From: Naegleria lovaniensis
Taxonomy: Eukaryota; Heterolobosea; Eutetramitea; Acrasida; Naegleriidae
Assembly: GCF_003324165.1 (NCBI RefSeq)
Contig: NW_025407884.1
Span: 43,051 to 107,050 of the forward strand
Direction of reading: 5' to 3'
DNA: 64,000 nt
The translations under genes were made by a program, and so were the position numbers. Numbering within the stretch: position 1 is the first letter of the stretch; each line of letters begins with the position of its first letter. A model generated the notes under the pieces. It saw only the letters and a list, made by a program, of their open reading frames with translations. It did no database searches and had not been told where the DNA came from. Of the stretch, positions 1 through 9,844 are shown piece by piece.

Positions 1-1569
1 GATTTGAAAAATGCCTTGTCTGGAAATACCATTCTTGAAGATGATCTTATTGATAATGGTGGTACGAGCGATTCATCAACAACCTCCTCTTCATCGGGTG
101 GAGTTTCCGATGGTAATACACGAAAACCAGCCTATTTGAAACGACCCGAATTAATGACCATTCAAGATTACCATGTTGATTTCATGTCTGACTCTCAAAA
201 CGAGAGAAGAAGAGCCGTGAGAGAAGCTTTCATTCATGCTTTCAAGGGTTATGAAAATGTTTGGGGAAAAGATGAATACAGACCAGTGAGTCGTGGTTAC
301 CATAATTGGATTCGTGATTCGAATGGATTTGGTATGACCATTATTGATTCGTTGGACACCATGATTATTATGGGTTTGAAGGAACAATTTGAAAAGTCAT
401 TGAAATATGTGAAAAAAGAAATGCCATCCTTTTCGACGATTAATGGAGGAATTAGTGTTTTCGAAACAACAATTCGAGTGGTGGGAGGATTTTTGAGTGC
501 ATTTGATTTGAGTAAGGAACCAATTTTTCTTGAGAAAGCGAAGGACATGGCTGATCGATTGATTCCTGCTTTCAGTTCCTCAACAGGAATTCCCTATTCT
601 GAAATTAATTTGAGAACTGGAGAAAAGAAGACATTTGCATGGGCTGGAAATTGTTGTCCATTGAGTGAATTTGGTACCCTCCAATTGGAATTTAGAAGAT
701 TGAGCGAATTAACTGGAGATGACAAGTATCACAAATTGGTCACACGAATTATGGACTTGATGGTCGAAAAAAAGCCATCCAATGGGCTTTTCCCAATCAA
801 ATTCCATCCAGAAAACGCCAATTGGTGCACCAATCATGTCTCTCTAGGTGCTCTCGGTGATTCCTTCTTTGAATATCTTCTCAAACAATGGCTCATGAAT
901 AGAGGAACTCAAGCTGCAGAAAGATATCGACAATTATATTTGGATTCTTTGAAAGGTATTTTCGATCACATGCTCTTAAAATCGAGTCAAGGATATACCT
1001 ATGTGGCAGAATATAGTGGAGCTCCATTCCACAAGGTGGATCATTTGGCTTGTTTTGCTGCTGGTATGTTCGCATTGGGAGGACATTTCAATGTCTCAAC
1101 CAAAGACTCTCCAATTTCCAATGCAAGACAAATTGAAGCTGGAGCAGAGTTTACTAGAACATGCTATGAATCGTATGCTCAAATGCCTTCAAAGATTGGA
1201 CCTGAAACATTCTTAATGGATTCTGGAGATATTAGAGCTGGTGTTCCTACATATTTATTAAGACCAGAAACTGTGGAAAGTATTTTCGTGTTGTGGCGTG
1301 TGACAGGTGATGAAAAATACAGAGATTGGGGATGGAAGATTTTCCAAGCTATTGAGAAGCATTGTAAGGTGGAAGGTGGAGGATACAGTGGCTTGCACTC
1401 GGTCTTGTCCACACAACCTGGAAAGGATGATTTCCAACAATCATTCTTTTTGGCAGAAACTCTGAAATATTTGTATTTATTATTTTCACCGAATCATGTC
1501 ATTCCATTGGATAAGTTTGTGTTCAACACTGAAGCTCACCCTCTCAGAATCACGAAAACTGAACATTAA
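1..1569 (+). CDS. Class I alpha-1,2-mannosidase (GH47), 5'-truncated by the window edge
   Basis: The reading frame is open from base 1, and no convincing ATG lies at the start, so the N-terminus (probably a signal anchor) lies outside the window; 522 codons are visible. After about 45 Ser/Thr-rich linker residues the GH47 catalytic domain runs to the C-terminus. Family motifs seen include DSLDTMIIMGL (near residue 115), RVVGGFLSAF, a DSFFEY segment, HLACFAAGMFALGG and RPETVESIFVLWRVTGD. It ends with FNTEAHPL, whose Thr is the calcium ligand in this family. GH47 enzymes trim alpha-1,2-linked mannose from N-glycans in the ER or Golgi, or act as EDEM-type ER-associated degradation factors. The domain looks complete and active. 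ER mannosidase I versus Golgi mannosidase I cannot be decided without the N-terminus. Confidence 0.9.
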   Translation, partial: DLKNALSGNTILEDDLIDNGGTSDSSTTSSSSGGVSDGNTRKPAYLKRPELMTIQDYHVDFMSDSQNERRRAVREAFIHAFKGYENVWGKDEYRPVSRGYHNWIRDSNGFGMTIIDSLDTMIIMGLKEQFEKSLKYVKKEMPSFSTINGGISVFETTIRVVGGFLSAFDLSKEPIFLEKAKDMADRLIPAFSSSTGIPYSEINLRTGEKKTFAWAGNCCPLSEFGTLQLEFRRLSELTGDDKYHKLVTRIMDLMVEKKPSNGLFPIKFHPENANWCTNHVSLGALGDSFFEYLLKQWLMNRGTQAAERYRQLYLDSLKGIFDHMLLKSSQGYTYVAEYSGAPFHKVDHLACFAAGMFALGGHFNVSTKDSPISNARQIEAGAEFTRTCYESYAQMPSKIGPETFLMDSGDIRAGVPTYLLRPETVESIFVLWRVTGDEKYRDWGWKIFQAIEKHCKVEGGGYSGLHSVLSTQPGKDDFQQSFFLAETLKYLYLLFSPNHVIPLDKFVFNTEAHPLRITKTEH

Positions 1570-1715
1570 TTTATAACTCGATGAGATACATTGAATGATA
1601 CTTAAGATCACACTAGTCATAGAATTCCATAAATTATTAATTCTTTACTTGTTTATTGAATTATTTCACTCAAATTGAATGCTTGTTTAATGGATGACCA
1701 TTGGTGGTCACATGT

Positions 1716-4642
1716 TTAAAACTTTGGTGCTCTTTGCATGAAATAGTGAATATCATTCAAAAAGTGTAACATGAACAAGGCAAACAAAAATCTAGTTTTT
1801 CCATCCTCAACAGTTAACTTTCTTCCCACGATTGAAATATGCTTTTTCGTTCCAATAAACACCAACACATGAATAATTACAATAAAGAGAAATTCCAAGG
1901 CAAGCAATACCAACGATTGAGAGGTAATACTCAATTCATATAAAGCATCTTTCACATATCGATCTCTCAGAATGGGATACATTTGAAAGTTGTATTCACT
2001 ACTTTTCAAAATTTTGGTGAAAATCAAAAAGGACAAGGTCGAAGCAACACTCGAAATTTCATACAAATAAAACTTGGCACAAATATTCCTCAAATAATAC
2101 TCGTATGTTTGGAGTGTCACTCTATAAAAGAGAGAAGGAAAGAACTTTTTCACTCCAAAAATGTACAACACCCAATATTTCACTTTTTGTGTAATCAAAT
2201 AGGCAGTTCGTGTCGCTCTTATAGGATATTGTACGAGAAGGAAAATAAAATTGATAAATGTAAGAAGGAAGAAATTTTCCCAAGTCTCAACTTTGACAAA
2301 GAGATAATTGTAAAATAGGCCAAAAAACATTTGTGAAATAAAATTGTGAAAATATCGAATGGATTCAATTTGGCGAGTTGGAAGTAAAAGTTCAGAAGCC
2401 ATTTCTAAAATGAATGGAATGACAACTCTGGACACTTGAAATCCAATACTGATGGCGGCTGTTAAAAAGATTCATTTAAAGCAGTGATGATTTTCCAAAC
2501 ATTATATATATATTTAGAAATTATATTTTAAATAAATTGTACAATAATATTAAAGAAAAAAACATAAAACTTCAATAGTAATAACATAAAATACAAACCT
2601 TGCTTTTCTGTTGGAGTAACGTCCCAAATTTCATAAGCAAACGATTGCAAATAAAACCATATCAGAAAAACTAAAAGTTTGAATAAAATCACTTGAAATA
2701 ACGTTCGAATCATATAGCTCCGTGTTGCATACTCCACAGGAGGTCTCACACTCGATGTCACCTTGCAACATCCTTCCTCAAGATCGTTCATAATGGAATA
2801 CGAAGATTTGTTAGCTTGTTGCATTAAATGTTCTCTTGGTTCGAGAAGTGTAATTTCTTTTGGAGTTACTTCCTCTTCTATGAATTGAAAATTTGATTCT
2901 TGTTCGTTGGTTGTGGATGAAGACGTGACAGAGAGTCTGCTTTTAAAATGTGGTGCTGTTGTTCCGTGTTCTTTAAGGACAGTGTCAAATGTCACATAGT
3001 CACCATTTTCCAGAGTAGAGTCGTGATCATCATCGATTCTTGATGTACCATTCGGTTGAGTTCTTGCTTTTGAAAACTTTTTCTTGAATAATTTCATTAA
3101 GGAAAATCCCTTATTGGCATCCACAATGGTCGAGAAGGCATACGGTGTTCGATATTTCGATTGCATTTCAAAGAGATAAATTTGTAAACAAAGAGATCGA
3201 ATGAGAGCATCTGTCCATCCTTTGGAAACTTCAATCTCATAATAAATCAAATGATGAGAGTTTGTCACGAGTTCGTTTTCACTTTCTCTGTGGGTGTAAT
3301 AAATGGAAGTATTTGTGTTGCTATCCATGTTGGTACTACCAGTAAATTGAGGTGGCACATATTCTTGTTGTGAATGATTTTGTGAAAATTCTTCCAAAGA
3401 CACCAAGTGTTGAAAAGATGATGAATTTTGATCATTTTCGATTGGTATATCTTTCTCTAGCAATGATTCTTCCAAATTATTATTGATACGGTCATTCACG
3501 AGTTGTTGTGGATAACCATCATGATTATGAGTTAGATCTCTTCGAAAAATAGTTTTTCTAAATCGAGGTAAATAATCCTCCTGCAAATAAATTTTGTTAT
3601 AAAATACAAAGGTTCCAGAAGGTGGATGCAATTGTAACACGTGACTTTGTTTCCATTTTCGACGTGACACTTCATTTTGAATAAACTCCAATCGAGAAGT
3701 GTCATTCTTAAATTCTGTCCTCAAGTTTTGTAAAATCTTTTGTCGATCCATTCTATTTGTGGTCATTAAAAATCGAATCACAAAAACAGTATATGCCAAA
3801 AATCCACACAACACTTCACATGCAGCCAATAATAAATAGGACCACCTCGAGGATGCAACTTTCGCTCTATGTATGGCAATCAAACTAATAATCGTTAATA
3901 GTGTGAAAGCAAGTGTTGAAAATATGACATTCCACAATGAATTTCCAGGAATGACATAATCGAAAAACACCAACCAAATTAAAAAGGCAAATAAATAATA
4001 GAGGTAATAAGAAATGCCAATACCGACAAAGGAATCTGACACATTGATCATGAATGGTTGTGTCGAGTTGGTATGATTGGATGAATTGCTATTTCCAATT
4101 GGATCATTATAATTTCCATAAATGTCAATATTGTTGGGTTCATGTGCAATGAAATGATGAATTTCAGAAGCAACTCGATGATCCTTGTTGTTGAATATTT
4201 CAAGCCGTGAATGATCATTCATTGTTATTTCCAAATTAGGAGATGAAGGAAAATCATGAGCATGTTCATGATGAGAATTCATATTCGGCTTTGCCAGACC
4301 AGGATCATCACTTCCTCTACTCGTTATGGATAAATCATGAAATGATCGATGAATCGGAATAATATTGAATGTTGATGAATATTCTTGATGATGATTATGA
4401 TGATTGTTATGACTCCTCCAAAAGGATTGCTGCTTCATTGCATCTTGCAGAGATTTTACTTTTATATATTCCTCGACATCTACCAATGGAATTAAAATCC
4501 ATAACGTGTTCAATACGAATGGAATGATTATAAGGAATAGGGAGAGATGTAAAGACTCACATCCGAAGGTACAACAGAAACGTGTGAGGAAGGCTTTGAA
4601 TTTTCGGGGAGAGCAAGAGGTGGTCGTATGATACAGACACAT
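1716..4642 (-). CDS. Large multi-pass membrane protein of unknown function, two exons
   Basis: Exon 1 (4642-2599) and exon 2 (2458-1716) are joined by a 140-nt intron, with donor GTTTGT after CAAG and acceptor TTTTTAACAG. The join is in phase 1 and gives 928 aa. Hydrophobic segments lie near residues 32-52, four or more between about 210 and 310, one near 665, and a cluster in the last 250 residues, so 8-12 membrane spans are likely. The middle (roughly 330-650) is hydrophilic, rich in Asn/Ser/His and probably cytosolic. An N-terminal stretch (about 80-200) has many potential N-glycosylation sites. I do not recognise the family. The second exon alone would lack a plausible ATG, which supports the join. 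Alternative: two separate genes, which I think unlikely. Confidence 0.7.
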
Positions 4643-4808
4643 GGTTCGGGATGATACCAGTGATGATGAGTGGATGAGAAAGTCTCTAGTTCAATATTTT
4701 GGAGAGAGGAATGATGATCTCTCTATCTCACTGTGTGAATATTTTTGTTTTCACACACAGAATGTAACTTGGAGAATTTATTGTACGCAGCATTTAGAGT
4801 CACATGCT

Positions 4809-6520
4809 CTACTTTTCCAATTTTGCAACAATACTTTCAACCTTTGTCTTAAAATCAGCTCGCTCATTCTTTTGGTCGAAACGAATAAGGTGAGGAATAA
4901 ATTCTGGCTCTTTGGATAACTCTTCTGGTGTCAACTGTTCACAAAGTTGACTCTTGTGGACAGAGAAAATGATGGATTGTTCTTGGAATGGAGAGAATTT
5001 CATTCCTTTGAAAACCTTAGCGTTCAAGATGAGTTTGAGAACAGAGTCAGCTCTAATGACTAAACGAGCATCCTTCTCATCATTCTTGTTCAAATTAATC
5101 TTCAATGTACCAACACCTCGTTGTTGCCAAGTGGACTTGCCATCCACTGTCACGCTTCGATACAATTTGGCAGCCTTATATTCGCCCAATAATTTTTCAT
5201 TCTCTTCTCCGGATTTTAACTCAACTGGTGGAAGGTCAATAATCTTGTGACTCATGGCTGGAAGGTTTGGTTCGTAATCTGCTGCTTCTCCACCTTCCTC
5301 ATCTTCTTCATTAGCACCAGATACTTTTGGTTTGTAATCAGTATTGGTCCACGATGGTGGCTTGTTGCTAATTTCAAATTTAAATTGACTTTCTCCTAGA
5401 TTCGAACCTGCTCCACTGAATGGATTTGAAAATGTTGAAAAGCCTCCAAATGAGAATTTTTGAGGTTCACTAGCATTCGCAGAAGGAGTTCCACTGGAGA
5501 AATTGAAATTAAATGGTTTCTTTTCTTCGGGAGCCACTTGCTTTTTCTCTTCGGTGGGTGCTGTTGTCTTTTTCTCTTCCACTGTTGTTGGTGTTGGAGT
5601 TTTTTGCAACTCTGCTGTTGTTGGTGTTGCTGTGGTAGCAGTATGACTGGCTGCGGGTGTTGCTGTAGCAGAAGTTGGAGTTGGCTCAGTGGTGGCAGTA
5701 GTAGTATTTGCAGTTCCATTACTGGAAGGTTGTGGGAATGAAAATGCAAATGGCTTTGTTGCGGATTGATCGAAAGAGAAGGCAAATCCGCCACTGCTCG
5801 ATGATGTTGTTGCCTCTGATGGAGCTCCAGCACTCTTCTTCTCTTGTAATTGTTTCTTTAGCTTCTCAGTTTCACTCTCCAATTCCTTCACTCTTTTTTC
5901 CAATTCTTTAATACGAAGATCCTTGGCATCTTGTGGTGTTGGAGTGGTCTGGAAAGTAAATGTAGATGGCTTTGATGGTGGTTGTTGTTGAGATGGAATT
6001 GGGAAGCTCCAAACAGGTTGTTGTTTTGTTTCCGTAAAAGTAGCGGTGGCTGGTGTTGTTGTTGCTGGAGGAACAGCAAAATTGAAGGTTGTTGTTGGAG
6101 CACCAGAAGTAGCAGCGGTACCTTGCTTTCTCTTGGCCTTTATGGGTCTAAGAATTAAAATGTTTGAATTAATAAATAGTGTCTTACAAGATAATACTTA
6201 CTTTCGTTCTTTCAATTCTTCTTCGGAAGCCTTTTCAAAGTGTCCAGCTTCTGTTTCCTCATCATCTTGGTCTCTATGGTTATTGTTTGAAGCGACGGTG
6301 TGCCAAAAACATTTGATTTAAATGTAACAAATATTCATTGTTTTTGCAATGATGACAAGTGGATGTATTCAATTTTATACGATATATTCCGACCGAATAA
6401 TATTATTAAATACACATTACACCAAATGAATTACAATTTAAATAACACAAGACCGAGAATCATGATTGCTTACCTGAAATTTTCGGAGGTGAGTTGATGC
6501 TCGTTTGTTCGTTTCGACAT
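4809..6520 (-). CDS. NUP50: Nucleoporin NUP50/NUP2-like with C-terminal Ran-binding domain
   Basis: Three exons: 6520-6474 (47 nt), 6273-6202 (72 nt) and 6147-4809, with introns of 200 and 54 nt (GTAAGC and GTAAGT donors), giving 485 aa. The N-terminus starts MSKRTNEHQLTSENF and continues through DQDDEETEAGHFEKASEEEL and KAKRK. This is the NUP50 N-terminal motif that binds importin-alpha, and it is recovered only when both small exons are spliced. The middle is Thr/Pro/Ala-rich with sparse phenylalanine repeats (FNF, FAFSF, FSFGG) and a coiled coil (about residues 115-145). The C-terminal 130 residues are a RanBP1-type Ran-binding domain. NUP50 works at the nuclear basket, promoting cargo release from importin-alpha. 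It is divergently paired with the BET3 gene, 170 bp between start codons. Confidence 0.9.
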
Positions 6521-6690
6521 TTTTTTTGTTCAATTAAAACCACCCCTTTCTGATGACAAATCGTTTATTGTGGAATCATCTCTGGACGAAGAATTCCTCT
6601 TGAGAGAAGTGGATCTACCCTCAAAGATTGAAACAAACCAAGAAGGCTGTTTACACACTTCACAAGCCAACCCGTCTTTACAAAAAAAAA

Positions 6691-7254
6691 ATGAGCAAAC
6701 TAGCAAAGATAGGTGAAACCACATTCAACAAGATTGAGAAAATCAATTCGGAATTGTTAGCCATGACGTATGGCTCTCTCGTAACTCAAATGTTGAAAGA
6801 CTATGAGGACGTTGCAGCAATTAATACCCAATTGGAAAAGATGGGATACAAGATGGGTATGCGTTTGATTGATGAGTTCATGTCAAAAAGCGGTTTGAGC
6901 TCGGGTGCTTGTCGTGAATTTAAAGATACAGCAGAGTCCATTGCCAAAGTTGCTTTCAAAATGTTCTTGGGAATTAATGCAAATGTTACAAATTGGAGCA
7001 AGGATCAAACCGAGTATAGTATTGTGTTTGATGAGAATCCACTGAACGATTTTGTAGAATTACCAGAGACTATCAAACAAAAACGATTGTACTACTCGAA
7101 TATTATTTGTGGAGTCATACGAGGAGCCTTGGAAATGGTCTTGATGCGAGTTGAATGTGAATACAAGAAATGTCCCTTGTTGGGTGATGATCAATCGGAA
7201 ATTCGTGTCCGATTGAAGGAATATTTGAAGGAAACTGTACCATCCGAAGATTAA
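6691..7254 (+). CDS. BET3: TRAPP complex subunit BET3/TRAPPC3
   Basis: A single exon of 187 aa, close to the usual 180 aa of the family. The start is the ATG directly after a run of nine A's; the in-frame stretch upstream lacks family similarity. The whole sequence matches the BET3 alpha/beta fold: an N-terminal helix with ELLAMTYGSLVTQML, then a Cys (residue 74) followed by the strongly conserved DTAESIAKVAFKMFLGI, a YSIVFDENPL strand and the C-terminal YYSNIICGVIRGALEMV helix. In yeast and animals the equivalent Cys is acylated inside a hydrophobic channel. BET3 is a core subunit of the TRAPP tethers that activate Rab1/Ypt1 in ER-Golgi and autophagic traffic. No oddities seen. Confidence 0.95.
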   Translation: MSKLAKIGETTFNKIEKINSELLAMTYGSLVTQMLKDYEDVAAINTQLEKMGYKMGMRLIDEFMSKSGLSSGACREFKDTAESIAKVAFKMFLGINANVTNWSKDQTEYSIVFDENPLNDFVELPETIKQKRLYYSNIICGVIRGALEMVLMRVECEYKKCPLLGDDQSEIRVRLKEYLKETVPSED

Positions 7255-7576
7255 TCAGAAAGTAATTTTCGGAAATCAAATACAAATAATACCATCATGA
7301 TTGTAAATATATTTATTTAAATATTGAACGTGGTGTCATCTAGTTTGCTGACAACAAGCCTTGCGCACTCACTTGTCAGACATGTACAAAATAGGAATAA
7401 TTGTACCACCAACATCATTACAGCCAAAAAACAAACACAAAAAAAACAACCCACACCGATTGAGTTCTTTGGCAAACCTCTGTAAAATTTTAACCTTATC
7501 CTCACAAGGCTTGTTTATCGACCTGCTTCTACAACTTTTGCTACTGCTAGTACTCCAAAACCTATATACCACGTTC
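7255..7576 (+). other. Intergenic, BET3 to disordered-protein gene
   Basis: About 320 bases. It has an AT-rich 3' flank after BET3 and an A-rich, C-containing run at 7430-7445. The frame of the next gene stays open back to 7361 with an in-frame ATG at 7382, but the implied peptide (a poly-Leu stretch from CTGCTTCTACAACTTTTG-type sequence) looks non-coding. I see no RNA gene or clear regulatory motif. Confidence 0.4.
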
Positions 7577-9601
7577 ATGTCAACTCTATTCAAAGGAAGT
7601 GCTTGTTTCTGTCCCTCCTTGTATTGGATGATCACAGGTGAGGTTGAAATTGAGAAAGAGCCTTTCGCAGCTGTGCAAGAGGATGATCTTTCTCATCTCT
7701 TGTTTTCAAACGAGAAAGCACTACCATCGTCATCCACTCGTTTGCATCATCAAAAGAGAAACGATGGCAAGTCTCATCATGACAGTAGTGGTGACCACGA
7801 AAACGACATTAGCCTTTCTTCAACATCAGCCTTGTCATTTGCTGAATACTCTGAAGGGGCACAACCAAAACACAACCAGTTGCTCCGAAGAGAGCTTCTT
7901 GTGGAAAATACCCAAGAGGAGCAGGCAGTGCTTATTATTTGTAATTTGCAAGATGAGACAAGTATTGGGAAGGGATGGTCATCTCGAAAGAAAGATCTTC
8001 ACAAGAACAGCAGTTCCAAAGTGATTCATCGTTCGCAACTTGCTCCAGGCCAAGTATTGTACATTCCCAAATCGAAGGTCTATGTCAACGCTCCGCAAGA
8101 GCAAGCTCAAAGCAACCAATCTTCGATCAAATACTTGGTCGTGGCAAGCCATGTCAAGTTGGTTCCAAGGAAGAGTGCCATTTTCAATTTTTTCGAGAAT
8201 ACTCTTGAATTAAGGTTGGCTCAATATCACCAACAAAAGCAACTTTTAGATCATGCAGAGGAACATGCTACAGTCACAGAGAGATTTCAACACCCAACGT
8301 CTATGACTTATCATCGTGATGTACAACAGCAACAACATGATGACCATACCCCTAACAAAACTTTGTCGAGCAATTCCATAGAAAAGAAAAGAAAATTAGT
8401 GGACACCTCAGTACAGTGTGACAATATGTACGTACAACAACATGATACAAAGAGAGTGACACGAACGTCCCCCACGTTACAACTCCATCGACAACAGCAC
8501 TCTCGTTCACAAGCTGAAGATCACAAAGAGACTTTACAACATGACACTATCCTTTCTCCTACAAGCCCTTACAATGACAATTTCGAATTGGAAAGGAGGA
8601 GAATTGAAGTTTTCAAGCAAAAGTTAAAGGAAATTGTCAAAAAGCACAGCAGTAGCAATAGTTGTTCCATTGCACAAATTCAACTTCCTGACCGAAGCAG
8701 CACAAAGAGAAAGAAAAAGACCACAACGACAACCTCTTCTTCCAAAGCAAGTGGAAAGTATATGGCATCAGTTGAAAAGGACGCCATTTCTGAAATGTCT
8801 ATCGCTTCCTCTGTTGCTTCGTGCATGTCATTTTCTCCCAACATGTTGGAAAATATTTCAGATTTGAACAAGTCCTTCACCCTTTCGAACAAGAGTGTGC
8901 AAAGAGAAAAGGTGTCAGCCAATTTGGATGAGGCCTTCATTGTCAGCGACTCTCAAACTGGTGCGTACATGGAAGAGGCGCAAATTTCAGGTGATGGAAC
9001 TCCAAGCTTGTGTTGTGGAGATGACAATAGCCAAACAAACATGCCTCAACCAGCAACAACATCCTCAAAAGTGTGCACTGAGGAAAGTAAGGGAATTTCA
9101 CGCCTTAGTAGGTCACCAGCTCTGTTAACACCATCTCCTCTTATCGAAGTTGTTCGTTACAACCCAGTAGTAGCGACAAAAGAAGATCTCAACATGTCAT
9201 CACAGATTCATGAAACTTCCCTCACACACATTTCTGATAGTGTCAATACTACAATTATTTTCATGGACGATTCTCCCGTTGAGTCCAAGGGAGCTCAAAT
9301 ATCAGAGGTCGTGGCTCGTTCTCCCAAATCGGATAAATGTCTCCCTGGTATCATTGAACAAGAAACAGTAGACAGCCAAAAGCTCATGGAACATCGATCC
9401 GTCATGATTCGAACATCAACAGGTGATACTTCCACATGTGAGCCAATGATAAACGTGTCTTCATCGGCCTCCTTAATCGAAGCACCATCTCCAATTCCAT
9501 CCTTACTCAAAGTTAATTCCCAGCCGTCACAAGATGATAGTGGACTATTGAATGCAGCACAATTGTTATCGAGTATGAAAAGTCCAGCCCTAGCAAAGTA
9601 A
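7577..9601 (+). CDS. Large low-complexity protein of unknown function
   Basis: A single exon. I choose the ATG at 7577 (674 aa); a start at 7629 (MITGEVE) is also possible. The protein is rich in Ser, Thr, Gln and His, mostly predicted disorder, with a Lys-rich basic patch near residues 375-400 (KRKKKTTTTTSSSK). The one region with folded character is about residues 105-225, containing AVLIICNLQD, LAPGQVLYIPKSKVYV and YLVVASHVKLVP, which alternate like beta strands and might form a small barrel. I recognise no family. Short acidic/Ser clusters and SP/TP dipeptides (TPSPL, SPTSP) suggest phosphorylation. A nuclear location is possible from the basic patches, but this is inference. Confidence 0.6.
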   Translation: MSTLFKGSACFCPSLYWMITGEVEIEKEPFAAVQEDDLSHLLFSNEKALPSSSTRLHHQKRNDGKSHHDSSGDHENDISLSSTSALSFAEYSEGAQPKHNQLLRRELLVENTQEEQAVLIICNLQDETSIGKGWSSRKKDLHKNSSSKVIHRSQLAPGQVLYIPKSKVYVNAPQEQAQSNQSSIKYLVVASHVKLVPRKSAIFNFFENTLELRLAQYHQQKQLLDHAEEHATVTERFQHPTSMTYHRDVQQQQHDDHTPNKTLSSNSIEKKRKLVDTSVQCDNMYVQQHDTKRVTRTSPTLQLHRQQHSRSQAEDHKETLQHDTILSPTSPYNDNFELERRRIEVFKQKLKEIVKKHSSSNSCSIAQIQLPDRSSTKRKKKTTTTTSSSKASGKYMASVEKDAISEMSIASSVASCMSFSPNMLENISDLNKSFTLSNKSVQREKVSANLDEAFIVSDSQTGAYMEEAQISGDGTPSLCCGDDNSQTNMPQPATTSSKVCTEESKGISRLSRSPALLTPSPLIEVVRYNPVVATKEDLNMSSQIHETSLTHISDSVNTTIIFMDDSPVESKGAQISEVVARSPKSDKCLPGIIEQETVDSQKLMEHRSVMIRTSTGDTSTCEPMINVSSSASLIEAPSPIPSLLKVNSQPSQDDSGLLNAAQLLSSMKSPALAK

Positions 9602-9844
9602 GGCCACATACATTAAATCTAATAATTACATTCACCTGAGCGAACAACAACAGTAAAACTGTTGCCACTTCAAAATATATACTCCCTACGCCCAAAACTG
9701 AAACATAATGTTTCGCAAACTTTGTCACTTGGGTTCATGAATTTGATTGGTCCGAGGTTCTCAATAATCATCAACGATATTTTCAAAAAAAGAAACAACC
9801 TTAATCGAATTTAGCGCTCCATCTTAATAAAACAAAAAAAAATC

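Noticed and set aside
5460-5741. Cys/Trp-rich forward open frame
   Set aside because: It is the antisense shadow of Thr/Ala/Gln-rich NUP50 coding sequence.
7361-7576. Upstream extension of the 7577 gene to 7361
   Set aside because: It has a non-ATG start, a poly-Leu run from repetitive sequence and A-rich leader composition; the ATG at 7577 gives a plausible start.
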